A stretch of 22,263 nt of DNA. Origin: Candidatus Calditenuaceae archaeon JGI OTU-1 (GTDB lineage: Archaea > Thermoproteota > Nitrososphaeria_A > Caldarchaeales > Calditenuaceae). The stretch spans positions 1 through 22,263 of the forward strand of contig AWOE01000013.1 in the NCBI GenBank assembly GCA_000494145.1, read 5' to 3'. The notes under the pieces were generated by a model. It did no database searches, was not told where the DNA came from, and saw only the letters and a list, made by a program, of their open reading frames with translations. Made by a program: the position numbers and the translations under genes. Shown in pieces: positions 7,429 to 16,207 of the stretch; position 1 is the first letter of the stretch, and every line of letters begins with the position of its first letter.

Positions 7429-8046
7429 TTGCTGCGGATCCACGGAAGGGGCCTGCGGATAGGGGTGGTGGTGAGGGACCCGGTCCTGGCCAGGAGGGTA
7501 GTCGAGGCGGCGAGGTCCCACGGCTTCAAACCGGTCTGGGTCCTATCTCCGGAGGAGCTGCCGCTGGGGATCGAGGTCGTCGTCCACGAGGGCCCCGTCG
7601 ACCTGCCGCCTGGCCTGACCGGCGTGGCGGTGCAGAGGGCCGACGACCCGACGACGGTTCTGCTCAGGGCCCTTTACCTCGTGGCGTCGAGGCGGCCTGG
7701 AAGGCTCGAGGTCGCCATCGATCCCGGCAGCAGGTCCGGTGCGGTCTTCGTCAGGGGAGGCGTCCTCCTCTGCTCCGGCGTCTTCAACGGAAACGCCGAG
7801 CTTCTCGAGGCCGTCCGCTCCGTCTCGATCTCGGTCGGAGAGGAGCCCAGCGTCTTCTACGTAGGCTCGACCTCCGACAACTCGACCTCCGAGCTCATCG
7901 AGGCGCTCAGGTCCTCCTTCCCGAACTCGAGGCTGGCGATTATACCGGAGGGGCCGATGAAAGACCTCAGGGTTCCGGAGGGCCTGAAGGGCGACGAGCT
8001 CGACGCCTACTTCATCTACCTGAGGGCCGTATCGTTGAGGGCCTGA
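7429..8046 (+). CDS. Unrecognised archaeal protein with an RNase H/RuvC-like signature
   Basis: 205 residues; I do not recognise a named family. The N-terminal 80 residues look like a small alpha/beta domain (LRIGVVVRDPVLARRVVEAA, then a short strand before VHEGPVDLPPG). The second half begins VAIDPGSRSGAVFV, then a strand GVLLCSGVF, and ends with KGDELDAYFIYLRAV. An Asp-Pro-Gly loop in the first strand plus a late Asp on a helix is how RuvC/YqgF-type RNase H folds place catalytic acidic residues. A nuclease or resolvase role is inference only. The start is taken as TTG 7429: the frame is closed at 7399, and a TATA-like GTAAAATG (about 7399-7406) lies 26 bp before it. It ends 7 bp from the convergent dnaJ. 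Confidence 0.7.
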   Translation: MLRIHGRGLRIGVVVRDPVLARRVVEAARSHGFKPVWVLSPEELPLGIEVVVHEGPVDLPPGLTGVAVQRADDPTTVLLRALYLVASRRPGRLEVAIDPGSRSGAVFVRGGVLLCSGVFNGNAELLEAVRSVSISVGEEPSVFYVGSTSDNSTSELIEALRSSFPNSRLAIIPEGPMKDLRVPEGLKGDELDAYFIYLRAVSLRA

Positions 8047-8053
8047 GCGCGGA

Positions 8054-9181
8054 TCACGTCGGCCTGATGCCCTCCCTCATCCGGTCACCGATCGAGGACT
8101 CGATGCGTAAGATCTCGGCGTAACGCTCCCTCAGCTCCGGCGCGTCCCCTGGCGGAACGACCGTCACCCTCACCACCAGATCCCCCCTTCCTCCTCCCCT
8201 TCCCCACCAACCCCTTCCCCTGACCACGAACTTCTTCCCCGATCGGGTGCCCGGAGGTATCCTGACGGTGACGGGGCCGTCGAAGGACTCGAACCTCACC
8301 TCCGTCCCCAGCACCGCCTCGCTCGGCGTTATCGGGACCCTGACGTGGACGTCCTGACCGACCTTGCGGAAGTGCCTGCCGCCGTCTATCCGGAGCAGCA
8401 GCCTCAGTTGGCCGACGCTCCTGTCGTTGACCTCGACCAGCTGGCCGTCCTCGACGACCCGCGGTATCCTCACATCGAGCTCCCTCGCCTGCCGGACGAC
8501 TCCCTTTCCCGAGCAGACGGTGCACGCCCTCTCGACCACCTTTCCCCTTCCCATGCAGGACCTGCAGGTGGTGACGGTCGTCATGAAGACGCCTACCGAG
8601 ACCCTGCGGTATACGACCTGACCTGAGCCGTTGCAGTCCCTGCAGATCCTCAGGTGTCCCGGTTCCGCACCGGTCCCGTTGCACCTGCTGCAGACCTCCT
8701 CCACCGGAACCCTCAGCCTCACCCTCCCTCCGTTGAAGGCGTCCCTCAACCCCACCCGGACCTCGTAGACCCGCTCCGGTGCCCTCTCGCCGCCGAAACC
8801 GAACCACCCGAAACCGACGTCCCTGAAGAGGCGCTCGAAGAGCGAGTCGAAGGACCCGAACCCCAGATCCCTCAGGACCTCCTCGATGTCCCTCCAGCTC
8901 GACCTGAAGGCCTCCCTCTGGAAGTCCTGCTGCGTCGCGTACTGTCCGGAGAGGCCCTCGTGACCGTAGAGGTCGTAGAGCCTCCGCTTCTCGTCGTCGA
9001 TCAGCACCGAGTAGGCCTCCGTGATCTCCTTGAACCTCTCCTCCGCCTCCGGAGACTTGTTCCTGTCAGGATGCCACTGGAGCGCCAGCCTGCGGTACGC
9101 CCTCTTGATCTCCTCCTTCGTCGCGTTCCTCGGCACGCCCAGTATCTCGTAGTAGTCCTTCTTCCTGTCCGCCCTCGACAT
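8054..9181 (-). CDS. dnaJ: Chaperone DnaJ (Hsp40, type A)
   Basis: Co-chaperone that delivers unfolded protein to DnaK and stimulates its ATPase. 375 residues from the chosen ATG at 9181, which has GGTGA a few bases upstream; an in-frame TTG at 9211 would add ten residues without similarity. The J domain occupies residues 8-72 with the HPD motif at 37-39. A short Gly/Phe-rich stretch follows. The zinc domain has four CxxCxGxG modules (Cys164/167, 180/183, 206/209, 220/223), and a C-terminal substrate domain contains VRIPPGTRSGKKFVVRGRG. DnaJ/DnaK occur only patchily in archaea and are thought to come from bacteria; dnaK and grpE are not in the window, so the partner genes must lie elsewhere if present. 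Confidence 0.96.
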   Translation of the reverse strand: MSRADRKKDYYEILGVPRNATKEEIKRAYRRLALQWHPDRNKSPEAEERFKEITEAYSVLIDDEKRRLYDLYGHEGLSGQYATQQDFQREAFRSSWRDIEEVLRDLGFGSFDSLFERLFRDVGFGWFGFGGERAPERVYEVRVGLRDAFNGGRVRLRVPVEEVCSRCNGTGAEPGHLRICRDCNGSGQVVYRRVSVGVFMTTVTTCRSCMGRGKVVERACTVCSGKGVVRQARELDVRIPRVVEDGQLVEVNDRSVGQLRLLLRIDGGRHFRKVGQDVHVRVPITPSEAVLGTEVRFESFDGPVTVRIPPGTRSGKKFVVRGRGWWGRGGGRGDLVVRVTVVPPGDAPELRERYAEILRIESSIGDRMREGIRPT

Positions 9182-9348
9182 CCCCTTCACCAGCGCTCCG
9201 CCGCCCTTCAAAAACGATCGGCTGTGGCAGGGAGAGGGATTGAAAAACGGTCTGGCTTGCGCCCTCTGGAGGGGCCCGTGTCCGCGGAGCCGTCGGCCCT
9301 CCGCTCTGAGACGGGCCGGTCAAGACCTCGAGGAACTCCGCCACCGAG

Positions 9349-10242
9349 TTAAGTCCTGACCTCTACGAACACCTGATTCGGATCAACACCGCATTCGCTC
9401 AAAGCATAGCACGACATACGCTTGATGTCAGGTGAGCTAAAATGTGTCTCGACGTAGACGTTTAAGACCTTCTCGGGCGCCGTGAACGAAGACCCTGTTA
9501 TATGGACCGGTTTCGTGTTGACCAGGTAGCGCTTGGTTGCGCGCTCCGCTCTGAGGGGGAGCTGCTTCTCAGTAAGCCTTCCAGTCTTGATCAGCCACTC
9601 AATCACGGAGACCAGCAGACCCCTCCAAGCCTTTACGTCGTATCTCTGTCCGTCAGGAAAGATGACGCTGAAGGGGGGCCTGACTTTCTTGGGATTGATC
9701 TCGTCAAGCCTTAGCCCTGCAGAAGAACGCGGTACCACAGGCGTCGTGACGGTTACTGGTCTCGGCGCCTCGGTCCGTTCTTTCACTCCTCTGGCGATCG
9801 CGAAGGATTTCCTCAGAACCTCAACCGGAGGGTCGTTGAGGATGTCCCAGCGCGTCACCAGCTTCTCCTGGAGGGGTCTGGGCACATGCGTGTTGTAGAC
9901 CTCCCACAGCACACCGTCGGTCGCCACAAAGTAGCCCACACCTTCGTTGACGCAGTACATGATGTATTGCATGAGGTCCTCCTGCCGCCCGTAGGGCTTT
10001 GCGCCGACGAACATCAGAGGTCTCCCGTCGTCTCCGAGGAGGGCGTAGTCGGGCCTCCCGCTCTGCGTGGGGAACTCGGGCCTGACCTGGGCAGGGTCCT
10101 CCGTGTCCCAACCCAAGAGCCTCAGGAAGGGCTCGATGAGCGATGCCCTCGTGGCGGCCTCGCTCCGTCTGAAAACGTCCGCGTACTTCCTCGCCCTCTC
10201 AGCCAGCTCCGAGATGCGTCGCGCCAAGTCGTCGATAGACAC
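9349..10242 (-). CDS. Solitary HsdR-N-like PD-(D/E)XK fold protein with altered active site
   Basis: 297 residues from GTG 10242. The N-terminal half resembles the type I restriction R-subunit N-terminal nuclease domain: an initial helix, LIEPFLRLLGWD with Glu37, RPDYALL with Asp65, then LMFVGAKPYG at about 77-86, followed by QYIMYCVNEGVGYFVATDGVLWEVYN. Related proteins normally have an acidic residue in (D/E)xK; here Gly80 replaces it. The C-terminal domain (about 200-297; SVIEWLIKTGRL and VYVETHFSSPDIKRM) is unassigned. No helicase, methylase or specificity subunit is nearby. The GTG was chosen because a TATA-like box lies 26 bp upstream; the frame extends to 10410 without similarity. Slightly less GC-rich than its neighbours. 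Confidence 0.72.
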   Translation of the reverse strand: MSIDDLARRISELAERARKYADVFRRSEAATRASLIEPFLRLLGWDTEDPAQVRPEFPTQSGRPDYALLGDDGRPLMFVGAKPYGRQEDLMQYIMYCVNEGVGYFVATDGVLWEVYNTHVPRPLQEKLVTRWDILNDPPVEVLRKSFAIARGVKERTEAPRPVTVTTPVVPRSSAGLRLDEINPKKVRPPFSVIFPDGQRYDVKAWRGLLVSVIEWLIKTGRLTEKQLPLRAERATKRYLVNTKPVHITGSSFTAPEKVLNVYVETHFSSPDIKRMSCYALSECGVDPNQVFVEVRT

Positions 10243-10262
10243 TGGCAAATAAAACGCGAAAG

Positions 10263-10272
10263 AATATAATTC
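10263..10272 (-). promoter_or_regulatory. TATA-like box of the HsdR-N-like gene
   Basis: Minus-strand GAATTATATTCT, centred about 26 bp before the GTG at 10242 within a conspicuously AT-rich patch. Predicts a leaderless mRNA and decides the start codon. Confidence 0.6.
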
Positions 10273-10507
10273 TTTTTTAGGCTGAGTACGCCTGCCGCCC
10301 AGCCCCTCACTACGGCAGGAAGGGCCCTTACCCATCAGACGACCACGAAAGGCAACAGAGCCGATCGCCCCGCGCGTTTCCTCCTCGACGGCCCGGCGTG
10401 CAGGTCCCATCTGCGACGAGCTCGGGATCGAGCTAGATCTTCTATTCCGGCAAAACTCTCCAGAATTCGAAAGACCGAATCACAACAGAACTGAATGTGG
10501 GTCGGCT

Positions 10508-10541
10508 GCGGGCCGGGTCATTGTGGGACCCCTCAACGGGC
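10508..10541 (-). other. 3' half of the pre-16S processing stem (BHB)
   Basis: Directly after the 16S 3' end. In the transcript, GCCCGTTG, GGGGTC, CCAC and GACCCGGCCCGC pair in order with segments at 12037-12072. The three unpaired bases AAT (10520-10522) form one bulge of the bulge-helix-bulge recognised by archaeal splicing endonuclease. Confidence 0.88.
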
Positions 10542-10544
10542 TTG

Positions 10545-12033
<1,489 letters not shown>

Positions 12034-12036
12034 TCT

Positions 12037-12072
12037 GCCCGTTGGCGGGGGTCTCTCCACGACCCGGCCCGC
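12037..12072 (-). other. 5' half of the pre-16S processing stem (BHB)
   Basis: Directly before the 16S 5' end. The transcript segments GCGGGCCGGGTC, GTGG, GACCCC and CAACGGGC pair with 10508-10541, leaving the 3-nt bulge AGA (12054-12056) on this strand. Two 3-nt bulges on opposite strands flanking a 4-bp GTGG/CCAC helix is the canonical BHB. Confidence 0.88.
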
Positions 12073-12211
12073 ATTAGACCCGAACCGTGACCTCGGGTCC
12101 TCATCCTGTCGCCAAGACCGGAGACCGCCCCGTCACAGCGAGCATCACCGCCTTCCTCGGGGGCGGCGCCGCCTTGGGTCTTGGCTCCAACTTCCCTTAA
12201 TGCAAAGGTCG

Positions 12212-12222
12212 TTCTATAAACG
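12212..12222 (-). promoter_or_regulatory. TATA box of the 16S rRNA gene
   Basis: Minus-strand CGTTTATAGAA, predicted start near 12190, giving a GC-rich 5' precursor of roughly 155 nt before the mature 16S. It lies between the nuoC stop and the rRNA, so the rRNA has its own promoter. No tRNA is seen in the precursor leader (12073-12190). Confidence 0.65.
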
Positions 12223-12270
12223 TTACGTGGGTCTGCGGCGGTTTCTTCCTGCAAAACTGAATTACGCGGC

Positions 12271-12759
12271 TCAGACCCGGCCGGCCGGCTTGAAGTCCTT
12301 CCGGAGGGGAGGTATATCGGAGTACCACTCGGGCAGCAGCAACCTCCTCAGGTCGGGGTGACCTGCGAACCGGACGCCGAGCATCTCGAAGGTCTCCCGC
12401 TCGTGGTACTCGGCGCTCCTCCAGACCTGAGTCAGCGACGGCATCTCCGGCTCATCGCGCGGAAGCTTCACCGACAGCGACAGGACCGTCCCCTTGAGCC
12501 CCTCGTCTGCGTAAGAACCGGCATGGTAGATCACCTCGATCGCGTTCTCGGGCTTCGTCAGGGCGATCAGATCGACTCCGGTCACACCCTTCACGTGATC
12601 GAACCCTTTCTCCTTGAGGAACCTCGCTGCCTCGACGACGATCGACCTGTCGACCTCGACCTTGAGGATCTTCCTGTCAACGATAACGCTCTTCACCCTA
12701 TCACCGAACAATTTCCTCATTTCGTCTATTATCGACTGGACCTTAGACAACGAAATCAC
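12271..12759 (-). CDS. nuoC: Complex I subunit C (NuoC, 30-kDa subunit)
   Basis: Peripheral-arm subunit of the proton-pumping NADH:quinone or related oxidoreductase (Complex I), at the membrane. 162 residues. An alpha/beta N-terminal domain (VKGVTGVDLI, then AIEVIYHAGSY) precedes the family signature: LPRDEPEMPSLTQVWRSAEYHERETFEMLGVRFAGHPDLRRLLLPE followed by PPLRKDF in the tail. The start is the GTG at 12759, one base beyond the nuoB stop, so the two are co-transcribed. Unusually the operon stops here: nuoD, which normally follows and is often fused to nuoC, is absent and the 16S promoter comes next. Confidence 0.93.
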   Translation of the reverse strand: MISLSKVQSIIDEMRKLFGDRVKSVIVDRKILKVEVDRSIVVEAARFLKEKGFDHVKGVTGVDLIALTKPENAIEVIYHAGSYADEGLKGTVLSLSVKLPRDEPEMPSLTQVWRSAEYHERETFEMLGVRFAGHPDLRRLLLPEWYSDIPPLRKDFKPAGRV

Positions 12760-12760
12760 C

Positions 12761-13417
12761 TCAGAGCCTCTCGTTCAGTATCTTGTCCCTCAGCAGAACG
12801 AAGCCGTGAATCAAAGTCTCAGGCCTCGGAGGGCATCCGGGGACGTAAACGTCCACAGGCACTATGTCGTCGATCCCCTGTATCACGTTGTAAGAGTCCT
12901 TGGCGTAGAGTCCGCCGGATATGGCGCAGGCACCCATCGCTATCACCCACTTCGGGTCAGGCATCTGGTCGTAAATCACCCTGACACGCTGGGCCATCTT
13001 TGCTGTGACCGTTCCCTCCACGAGGAGCAGGTCCGACTGCCTGAGGGACCCCACGGCGTTCAGTATCCCGAACCTCTCAGGATCGTACCTCGAGCCAACG
13101 GTGGCAGCGTACTCGACCGAGCAGCAGGCCGTCGTGAGGTGGACGGGAAAGATGGACGAGAGCTTCCCCCAGTTCACGATGTACCTGATCAGGGACCTGT
13201 TCCTTATCCACTGGACGACGAAGTTCACCTCGCCGCGTCTCTCGACCTTCACCGCCTTCCCCAGCCCGAACCTCCTGATGGCCTCCCTCTCCTCGGCCTT
13301 GGGCACGGTCACAGAGGTTATGGAGTCCAGGACGACCTTCGAGCTGCCGAGGGTGACGTTGAAGAGCCCGGTCTTAGGTCTCCCCCAAGAACTGCCCGCG
13401 TGCCAGGCGCAATACAT
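12761..13417 (-). CDS. nuoB: Complex I subunit B (NuoB), with N-terminal extension
   Basis: Carries iron-sulfur cluster N2, the last electron carrier before quinone. 218 residues. Cluster ligands are visible as TTACCSVEY (Cys98, Cys99), MGACAISGG (Cys164) and VPGCPPRPE (Cys195), with LLVEGTVTAKMA between them. Homology begins near residue 66 (VVQWIRNRSL); the first 65 residues form an extension I do not recognise (Ser/Val-rich, then charged), making the protein longer than the usual 150-190. The ATG at 13417 has a TATA-like GTTTTTTAC (13441-13450) about 28 bp upstream, implying a near-leaderless mRNA and supporting the long form. nuoA is not upstream. Confidence 0.93.
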   Translation of the reverse strand: MYCAWHAGSSWGRPKTGLFNVTLGSSKVVLDSITSVTVPKAEEREAIRRFGLGKAVKVERRGEVNFVVQWIRNRSLIRYIVNWGKLSSIFPVHLTTACCSVEYAATVGSRYDPERFGILNAVGSLRQSDLLLVEGTVTAKMAQRVRVIYDQMPDPKWVIAMGACAISGGLYAKDSYNVIQGIDDIVPVDVYVPGCPPRPETLIHGFVLLRDKILNERL

Positions 13418-13496
13418 TCGTAATTCACCGTAAAGCCCGCGTAAAAAACTTGGAGCGATCCCGCAGAACGGGCACGAATCGTGTGGGGGCCACCCT

Positions 13497-14744
13497 TCAG
13501 CGGACGAACTGCTCCTTCTCCGTGGAACCCTCGAGGGCCTTCGCGGACGCCCTGCCGCCGCTCACGATGTCGTAGACGAGGTCGTAGTACTGGACGCCGA
13601 CGAAGCTCTGGTGTCTCGCGGCCCTGTAACCCATCTTTTCCAGCTCGAACTCCTTCTCCTGAAGCCTCACGTAAGCCGGCATCCCCTTCTCGACCAACCC
13701 CTTCGCCAGCTCGAACATCGAGGCGTTCAGCGCGTGGAAACCTGCGAGCGTGATGAACTGGAACTTGTAACCGAGCTTTGCCAGCTCCCTCTGGAACTCC
13801 GCGACCTGCCCTAGGTCGAGGTGCTTCTTCCAGTTGAAGGAGGGCGAGAGGTTGTAGGCCAGCATCTTCTCCGGATACCTCGAGAGGACCTTCTGCGCGA
13901 ACTCCTTAGCCTCCTCGAGGCTCGGCCTCTTGGTCTCGAACCAGATCAGCTCGGCATAAGGAGCCACCGCTAGGGCCCTGGCAACGGCGGCGTCCATCCC
14001 TCCGGAGAACCTGTAGTAACCTTCGGGCGTCCTCCCTCCCGTGATGAACTGGCTGTCGATCGGATCGTGGTCGCTCGTGACGAAGTTGGCGTCGAGGGAG
14101 TCGGTCCGTGCGATGATCACAAGAGGTACGTCCATCACGTCGGCCGCCAGCCGCGCAGCGACCAGCGTCCTCTTGAAGGCGTCGAGCGGAACGAGTACCT
14201 TGCCTCCCAGGTGGCCGCACCTCCTCTCGCTGTGGTGCTGGTCCTCTAGGTGCACCGACGCCGCACCTGCCTCTATCATCTCCCTCACCAGCTCGAACGC
14301 GTGAAGCGGCCCCCCGAAACCCGCCTCGCAGTCGGCGATCAGCGGGACGAAGTAATCGGGCCCCTTCCCTCCCTCGAGGCTCCTGATCTGATCGGCCCGC
14401 CTCAAAGCCCTCAAGATCCTCCTCACCAGCGCCGGACCGCTGCTGGAGGGATAGAGCCCGAGGTCCGGGTACATCATCCCGGCGTCGTTGGCATCCGCCG
14501 CCACCTGCCAACCGCTGACGTAGATCGCCTCGAACCCAGCGTCAACCATCTGTATTGCCTGCGTCCCGGTCAGGGCACCGATCGCGAAGACGTAGGGCTT
14601 GCCCTTGAGCATCCTCCAGAACTTCTCCGAGAGGAGCCTCGAGTAAACCGCCGGGCTCGGCCATCTCCCCCTCAACCGCAGAACGTCGTCGTACGAGTAC
14701 TCCCTCACAATCCCTTTCCATCGCTCTTCCTTCCAGCCGTCCAT
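13497..14744 (-). CDS. aceA: Isocitrate lyase (AceA)
   Basis: Splits isocitrate into glyoxylate and succinate, the first step of the glyoxylate shunt, needed for growth on acetate or fatty acids. 415 residues, near the 430 of E. coli AceA and well above 2-methylisocitrate lyase (about 290). Motifs in order are SGWQVAADAN, PLIADCEAGFGG (Mg-binding Asp138), LEDQ, the active-site loop RRCGHLGGKVLVP with catalytic Cys176, the substrate-binding YNLSPSFNW (297-305), and the late QEKEFELEKMGYRAARHQSFVG. The two lysines of the classical KKCGH loop are both arginine here. Malate synthase is not in the window. ATG start, with a TATA-like ATTAAATT (14773-14781) placing transcription start about 7 nt upstream. 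Confidence 0.93.
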   Translation of the reverse strand: MDGWKEERWKGIVREYSYDDVLRLRGRWPSPAVYSRLLSEKFWRMLKGKPYVFAIGALTGTQAIQMVDAGFEAIYVSGWQVAADANDAGMMYPDLGLYPSSSGPALVRRILRALRRADQIRSLEGGKGPDYFVPLIADCEAGFGGPLHAFELVREMIEAGAASVHLEDQHHSERRCGHLGGKVLVPLDAFKRTLVAARLAADVMDVPLVIIARTDSLDANFVTSDHDPIDSQFITGGRTPEGYYRFSGGMDAAVARALAVAPYAELIWFETKRPSLEEAKEFAQKVLSRYPEKMLAYNLSPSFNWKKHLDLGQVAEFQRELAKLGYKFQFITLAGFHALNASMFELAKGLVEKGMPAYVRLQEKEFELEKMGYRAARHQSFVGVQYYDLVYDIVSGGRASAKALEGSTEKEQFVR

Positions 14745-14772
14745 CCTTGTTCCGCCAGTAGCTAACCTTCGG

Positions 14773-14781
14773 AATTTAATG
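14773..14781 (-). promoter_or_regulatory. TATA-like box of aceA
   Basis: Minus-strand CATTAAATT, about 33 bp before the aceA ATG. A second TATA-like AATTATAT lies at 14834-14841 and would give a longer leader of about 65 nt; I cannot tell which is used. Confidence 0.45.
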
Positions 14782-14911
14782 TTATTGTGTGGAGCGAATT
14801 TGCAAAACTTTTAGTCGCGGACCCCATACCATCATATAATTTGAAAGTTCGCGTTACGTCGGAAATTGGTTCGGAATGCGGAAACGGTAATCCGATCCTT
14901 AACCGGAAAGC

Positions 14912-15529
14912 TCACCTCTTCGGACGGTTCTCAGCGATGTACTTCCTGAAGACGTAGACCGATACGAGAAGCAGGGCGACCGTAACGGCGACGTTTAGCG
15001 GATACGGGAACCACAGGGAGGGGGTCGTGATCAACGATATTGCGGCCAGAGTCGTCGGCAAAAGGAAGAAGAGCAGTGCCATGAAGACCAGGTCGACGCC
15101 GTATTTGCTGATAAGCTGCGTGACCGAGTCGAGCCAGCTGTCCTTCACCGGGGCGTCAACCGGCTGGGTCCTCAACGCGTCGACCAGATCCTCGAAGAGT
15201 TTCCGGTCAGACGAGAAGACGCCTTCCTCTGTGACGAAGGCGACGTTCCTCTCCCCCGACCTCACAATTACTCCGTTGCTCATCTGGACCGCCTCGAAAC
15301 CGTGCATCTTCGCGACCCTCGACACCGCCCTCACCAGCCCGTCGGTGATCTTGACGGCAGCCCTGGGATCCGAGTAGCCTACTGTTACGGGATCCAACAA
15401 GGCCACCCTGTTGACGGTGAACCGCTCGTCCTTGAACTCCGGCATCTCCTTCTGGATGGCTGGCAGGGGCTTCCCAGCTGCTGCCTGCTGTCTGACCCAG
15501 TCAACAGCCCTCTCGAACGCCGACGACAT
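14912..15529 (-). CDS. Unrecognised membrane protein with two C-terminal helices
   Basis: 205 residues, no family recognised. Residues 1-150 are soluble and mixed alpha/beta: SSAFERAVDWVRQQ, then VNRVALLDPVTVGYSDPRAAVKI, and strand-rich QMSNGVIVRSGERNVAFVTEEGVF. Two hydrophobic helices follow (about 147-168 and 176-194), ending in a basic YIAENRPKR tail. The short loop between helices implies both ends on the same side, most likely a cytoplasmic N-terminal domain held at the membrane. It lies 59 bp after phoU but has its own TATA-like AAATTTTT (15551-15558) about 26 bp before the ATG, so it is probably transcribed separately as a leaderless mRNA. A link to phosphate uptake is only suggested by position. 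Confidence 0.75.
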   Translation of the reverse strand: MSSAFERAVDWVRQQAAAGKPLPAIQKEMPEFKDERFTVNRVALLDPVTVGYSDPRAAVKITDGLVRAVSRVAKMHGFEAVQMSNGVIVRSGERNVAFVTEEGVFSSDRKLFEDLVDALRTQPVDAPVKDSWLDSVTQLISKYGVDLVFMALLFFLLPTTLAAISLITTPSLWFPYPLNVAVTVALLLVSVYVFRKYIAENRPKR

Positions 15530-15588
15530 TCGTCACTACGCACCTACGGCAAAAATTTGAGGATATTTCGAACAGATTAGCCGCTCGG

Positions 15589-16206
15589 TCAGGTTCCTCT
15601 TACCACGTAAAGGGCAGCCTCCGCGATCGCGTTGGCGTGGTCGGCCATCCTCTCCAGGTAGCGCATGATGAGGAGGCCGGCGATGTCGCACCTCCGCTCA
15701 CCACCGCCCTCGATCACCCTACTGAGGTAGCGGCGGTACTCGCCGTCGACGACGTCGTCCATCCTGATCACGTCCAGCGCCTGCCGCTCATCGAGGTTGC
15801 TGAAGGCCTCTATCGCAAGCGTCAGCATCTCCTTCACCACACCGCTCGTCCTGATGACGTCGTCCCAGCTGCAGCCCCTCAGATCGCCGAAGACTGTGAC
15901 GGTGCCCACGATGTCGTACGCGTACCTGCCGGTCCTGTACAGCCCGTACGAGACCTCACCGCACGCCCTGATGAACCTCAGGTCCGTCGCGACCGGCTGG
16001 TACCTGGCTATCGCCTCGGTCGTGAGGTCCATGACCTTGTCGTGAAGCGACCTGAGCTGCTCGGCCAGCGTGAACGCCTCGTGCTCGAGCGGCCTGTTGT
16101 TGACGAAAGACTCCACCGCCAAGCTGAGGGCCTTCTGCGATAAGACCGCCATCTCTCCCAGCAGCGTGCTGATGTCCTTCAGCTTGGACTCGATCAGCCT
16201 GACCAA
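15589..16206 (-). CDS. phoU: Phosphate transport regulator PhoU
   Basis: Cytosolic helical-bundle protein that restrains the Pst transporter when phosphate is plentiful. 205 residues, all-helical, with two PhoU repeats: residues about 5-95 (LSQKALSLAVESFVN, then LHDKVMDLTTEAIARYQP) and 105-200 (EMLTLAIEAFSNLDERQALDVIRMDDVVD, then LIMRYLERMADHANAIAEAALYVV). The acidic ERMADHA-type metal motif in the last helix is kept. It starts with TTG one base after the pstB stop, so it is the last gene of pstSCAB-phoU. Confidence 0.92.
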   Translation of the reverse strand: MVRLIESKLKDISTLLGEMAVLSQKALSLAVESFVNNRPLEHEAFTLAEQLRSLHDKVMDLTTEAIARYQPVATDLRFIRACGEVSYGLYRTGRYAYDIVGTVTVFGDLRGCSWDDVIRTSGVVKEMLTLAIEAFSNLDERQALDVIRMDDVVDGEYRRYLSRVIEGGGERRCDIAGLLIMRYLERMADHANAIAEAALYVVRGT

Positions 16207-16207
16207 C

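Noticed and set aside
9182..9211. Ten-residue upstream extension of DnaJ from a TTG
   Set aside because: The J domain aligns from the ATG at 9181, which has its own GGTGA; the added residues have no similarity.
10243..10410. N-terminal extension of the HsdR-N-like protein to the start at 10410
   Set aside because: The extra residues are basic and featureless, and the AT-rich promoter-like stretch at 10250-10276 lies inside them.
10419..10434. Perfect hairpin AGCTCG-GGAT-CGAGCT downstream of 16S as a terminator
   Set aside because: No T-rich tract follows on the rRNA strand, and archaeal termination depends mainly on U tracts, so it was not called.
12073..12190. Possible tRNA or C/D-box RNA in the 16S precursor leader (GGTTCGGGTC and GTGATGC-like motifs on the minus strand)
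   Set aside because: No acceptor stem or anticodon arm could be built around the T-loop-like motif, and no matching D box was found.
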